A stretch of DNA of 17,021 bases from Halarsenatibacter sp964462585 (GTDB taxonomy: Bacteria; Bacillota; Halanaerobiia; Halanaerobiales; Halarsenatibacteraceae), in the NCBI GenBank assembly GCA_964462585.1, contig CAYXAK010000041.1:1-17021 (forward strand), in the 5' to 3' direction. Position 1 is the first letter of the stretch. Every line of letters starts with the position of its first letter. Shown here in pieces: positions 14,925 to 17,021 of the stretch. Under the pieces are notes generated by a model that had not been told where the DNA came from, made no database searches, and saw only the letters and a program-made list of their open reading frames with translations. A program made the translations under genes and the position numbers.

Positions 14925-16508
14925 ATGCTTAATCCAGGTATGCCGATATTGCTGGCTTCACTGCTGTGTTTTATTGCCCGGAACAAAACACAAAAAATAT
15001 CGCTTTCTATAATAGCTCTGGCCGCTTCAATTTCTGCAATTTATAATGCTCCAGGGGGAGATATCCTTTCCACCACCAGCTTTCTGGAAATGGATTTGAT
15101 TCTGGCCTATGTCACACCCATCAGCAGGAACACCGGTTATATTTTTGCTACTTTTGCAGTTATAGTTTTAATTTATGCCGGAAAGTTCTTCTCCTCAGCA
15201 AATATCAACCTGCTAAATCTTTTTGTTGGCTCTTCACTGGCACTGCTTTTTGTGGGCGATTTCATCTCCTTTTTTATCTTATGGGAAATGATAACTGTAA
15301 CGGCCTTTTTTCTGATCTTTGATAGGTTTGATCCTTCCCTGCGTTTCACCGCTAAGTATTATTTCATTGTACATTTCGTGGGAGGGCTGAGCCTTCTTTT
15401 CGGGATAATATTACATTACACTCAGACCGGGACAATTATGCTGGCCTCACCGGAAAGAGGTCTGCCCTTTATTCTGCTCGGTATAGCTATGAAATTAGGT
15501 TTTATAGGCATACATGCCTGGATGATCCGAACATATACAATGATACCATTTCAGCTGACTGTATTGATGTCTGCCTATACCTCAAAGATCGGGGTATATG
15601 CTCTTTATAGATTGATTGAGCTGGAAGGCTCTCTAATTGCTTATCTGGGGCTGATAAATGCTCTGGCCGGCGGTATCCTGGCACTTAAACATTCACATCT
15701 GCGCCTGATAATCTCCTATTCTATTGTCAGTCAGATAGGTTATATGATGGTAGGAATAGGAGCGGGGGGAATTGCTGCTGCAGGGGGGATGTTTCATCTT
15801 ATAAATCATATTCTCTATAAAGGACTGCTGTTTATGATGGCCGGTGCCATCATCTATTCCCTCAGAAAAGAATGTCTTAATAATCTGGGTGGTCTCTGGA
15901 GGCATATGCCTGTGACTTTTTTAGCCGGTCTTGTAGGTTCATTTTCCATAGCGGGTCTGCCTCTATTTAATGGATATGTGAGCAAGGCCTGGATTAAAGC
16001 CGGGATTGACAGCGGCATCCTCTATTACGGCCTGCAGGCAGCCGGTGTTTTAACTTCGCTGATTTTCATCAAGGTTCTTTACTTTGGTTTTCTTGCCGGA
16101 GGCGAAAGGACTTTAAAAGAGGAGGAAAATTTCGGGCCTCCTCCCCTGACCATGCGTATGGGGATGATAATTCTGATCTTGCTTATGAGTTTTATTGCTC
16201 TCAATCCTGCTTTTATGGAAGAGATATATGCGGTAAACCCCGATCTGCAATATAGTTCCTCTTCCGGGATAATTAGCGGTGTGCAGCCTTTCATGCTGGC
16301 CCTGATTTTATTTCCTTTCCTGAAAAAATATATTGAGCCCTATCAGGAAGAATGCAAACAAGAAGATTATTTTACCGATATTGGATATTCTTTTTTAAAC
16401 CTGGCCACCAAAACTTCGGACATTCATTCCGGGAATTTAATACGCTATCTTTCCTGGGCTCTGCTGGCACTAATAATTCTGAAGTTCAGTTTTATGTTTG
16501 GAGCCTAA
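14925..16508 (+). CDS. Antiporter-like membrane subunit (MrpD/HyfB/NuoN family)
   Basis: The 527-residue polytopic protein has about 14 hydrophobic segments and belongs to the proton-translocating antiporter-like family shared by Mrp antiporters, complex I and membrane hydrogenases. The buried charges expected for ion transport are present: WE at E121 (TM5 Glu), K190 in the AMK segment, K221 in SAYTSK, K299 in the YKGLLFMMAG motif and K354 in the NGYVSK segment. Length fits NuoN/MrpD rather than the longer NuoL/MrpA. No other Mrp or complex I subunit lies beside it in the window, so it is a lone subunit here. The ribosome binding site AAGGAGGG lies 7 nt before the ATG. It may pair with the upstream Usp protein, or serve a complex encoded elsewhere, possibly the Rnf/Fdh-like module upstream. 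That last link is speculative. Confidence 0.88.
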   Translation: MLNPGMPILLASLLCFIARNKTQKISLSIIALAASISAIYNAPGGDILSTTSFLEMDLILAYVTPISRNTGYIFATFAVIVLIYAGKFFSSANINLLNLFVGSSLALLFVGDFISFFILWEMITVTAFFLIFDRFDPSLRFTAKYYFIVHFVGGLSLLFGIILHYTQTGTIMLASPERGLPFILLGIAMKLGFIGIHAWMIRTYTMIPFQLTVLMSAYTSKIGVYALYRLIELEGSLIAYLGLINALAGGILALKHSHLRLIISYSIVSQIGYMMVGIGAGGIAAAGGMFHLINHILYKGLLFMMAGAIIYSLRKECLNNLGGLWRHMPVTFLAGLVGSFSIAGLPLFNGYVSKAWIKAGIDSGILYYGLQAAGVLTSLIFIKVLYFGFLAGGERTLKEEENFGPPPLTMRMGMIILILLMSFIALNPAFMEEIYAVNPDLQYSSSSGIISGVQPFMLALILFPFLKKYIEPYQEECKQEDYFTDIGYSFLNLATKTSDIHSGNLIRYLSWALLALIILKFSFMFGA

Positions 16509-16706
16509 AAGACTGTGGGAATACCCCGATCTTTGAAAATAAAATTTGTGATAATTTCCCTGTCAGGAGCTTTTTGAAGTTAATTGCACCAATCTTGAAG
16601 AGTAAAAACAGTTTTTATCTACTGCTCCTCTCTTTTATAGGCCAATTTTTGACCTTCTTTTCTTTCCCATTTAATCATAGTGTTAACAGCAACATATGAA
16701 ATTCTG

Positions 16707-16740
16707 TAAAATCAACAGTTGTGTGCGAAGCAAACAACTG
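16707..16740 (-). terminator. Intrinsic terminator of the YeeE/YedE-type gene
   Basis: On the minus strand an 11-bp stem with one mismatch (16740-16730 with 16726-16716) closes a TTC loop inside a GC-TTC-GC turn. It is followed by TTGATTTT (16715-16708). It begins 6 nt after the stop of the minus-strand gene at 16747. The position and the T-rich tail fit an intrinsic terminator. The plus-strand direction has no T-run after it, so the antiporter gene is not clearly terminated here. Confidence 0.7.
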
Positions 16741-16746
16741 GCAGCA

Positions 16747-17021
16747 TCACAGCATTTCCAGCGAGATCAAAACCAGAGCCAGAATAATTACAGCTGGAAT
16801 GATTACCTTCCAGTGGTTAACACCTAAATAATCTGGCAGTCTGGGTTTTTCCAGTCGGCCTCTGTCGAAGAACTCGCCAAATTTCTCGTGAAAGAGGGCG
16901 TAAAGACCGGAGCCGATTATGATGCCTGCCAGACCGGGGATTAAAGCGTCCAGGCTGCCCTGGCCAACCGCCCCGGCAATCGTGCCCGGACAGTAACCAA
17001 GCAGGGCAAAACCCACGCCGA
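16747..17021 (-). CDS. YeeE/YedE-family sulfur transport protein, 3' part
   Basis: The last about 90 codons of a membrane protein run off the window. The GFALLGYCPGT segment followed by a Gly/Ala-rich helix is the hallmark of the YeeE/YedE (DUF395, TsuA-like) family, in which a conserved Cys takes part in passing thiosulfate or other sulfur species through the membrane. After a short loop the C-terminus is a single hydrophobic segment (VIIPAVIILALVLISLEML). The frame stays open to the window edge with no Shine-Dalgarno, so the true start is upstream of the supplied sequence and the gene is partial here. The specific substrate (thiosulfate, selenium or sulfur compounds) cannot be told. Confidence 0.8.
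   Translation of the reverse strand, partial: GVGFALLGYCPGTIAGAVGQGSLDALIPGLAGIIIGSGLYALFHEKFGEFFDRGRLEKPRLPDYLGVNHWKVIIPAVIILALVLISLEML

Noticed and set aside
1..17021. CRISPR arrays or complete insertion sequences
   Set aside because: No spaced direct repeats and no transposase or integrase reading frame are visible.

Overview
The window looks like a piece of the chromosome of an anaerobic, low-to-mid GC Firmicute, plausibly a halophile of the Halanaerobiales type. This is inferred from strong GGAGG-type ribosome binding sites, Rnf- and ferredoxin-based electron-transfer genes, a sigma-54 enhancer-binding regulator of clostridial style, an antiporter-type membrane subunit, and protein sequences rich in Asp and Glu. 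No 16S or species marker is present, so the placement is tentative.

Layout: (1) 1-222 carries the 3' part of a class II tRNA-Leu, a complete tRNA-Val(GAC) and a perfect 15-bp intrinsic terminator. (2) 359-5192 on the minus strand is an apparent gene set read from high to low coordinate: a Tat-signal radical SAM protein related to AmrS/PflA-like activases, a membrane protein with a spermidine-synthase-like domain (overlapping ATGA junction), a second radical SAM copy that has lost its whole catalytic core (pseudogene), and a membrane-anchored SagB-type nitroreductase. (3) 5653-7497 on the minus strand encodes a CBS-PAS-AAA+-Fis sigma-54 activator. (4) Divergent from it, a textbook -24/-12 promoter at 7980-7995, with upstream repeated operators and a structured leader, drives three genes at 8124-12666. 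The first fuses an RnfD/NqrB-like membrane domain, a 2x[4Fe-4S] ferredoxin, a formate-dehydrogenase-like Mo/W bis-MGD catalytic domain and a second 2x[4Fe-4S] ferredoxin. The second fuses a NuoG-like 2Fe-2S/4Fe-4S segment to an RnfC-like 2x[4Fe-4S] segment. The third is a 68-residue zinc-ribbon protein. (5) 13017-13814 is an AT-rich gene of unknown function with a split zinc ribbon around two membrane segments. (6) 13880-16508 holds a tandem universal stress protein and an isolated MrpD/HyfB/NuoN-type antiporter-like subunit. (7) 16747-17021 on the minus strand is the 3' part of a YeeE/YedE-type sulfur transport gene.

The most striking element is region 4. It looks like a membrane electron-transfer module assembled from Rnf parts and a formate-dehydrogenase fold. 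The Mo/W ligand is Cys, but the three residues that formate dehydrogenase H uses next to it (Lys44, His141, Arg333 in E. coli FdhH) read Asn, Gln and Gln here. The enzyme therefore probably does not oxidise formate. Its substrate cannot be told from the sequence, but its sigma-54 control by a CBS/PAS regulator suggests induction by an energy or redox signal.

A second possible system is the minus-strand set of radical SAM protein, spermidine-synthase-like membrane protein and SagB-like reductase. Its parts are all predicted to be exported or membrane-bound, and its job is unknown.
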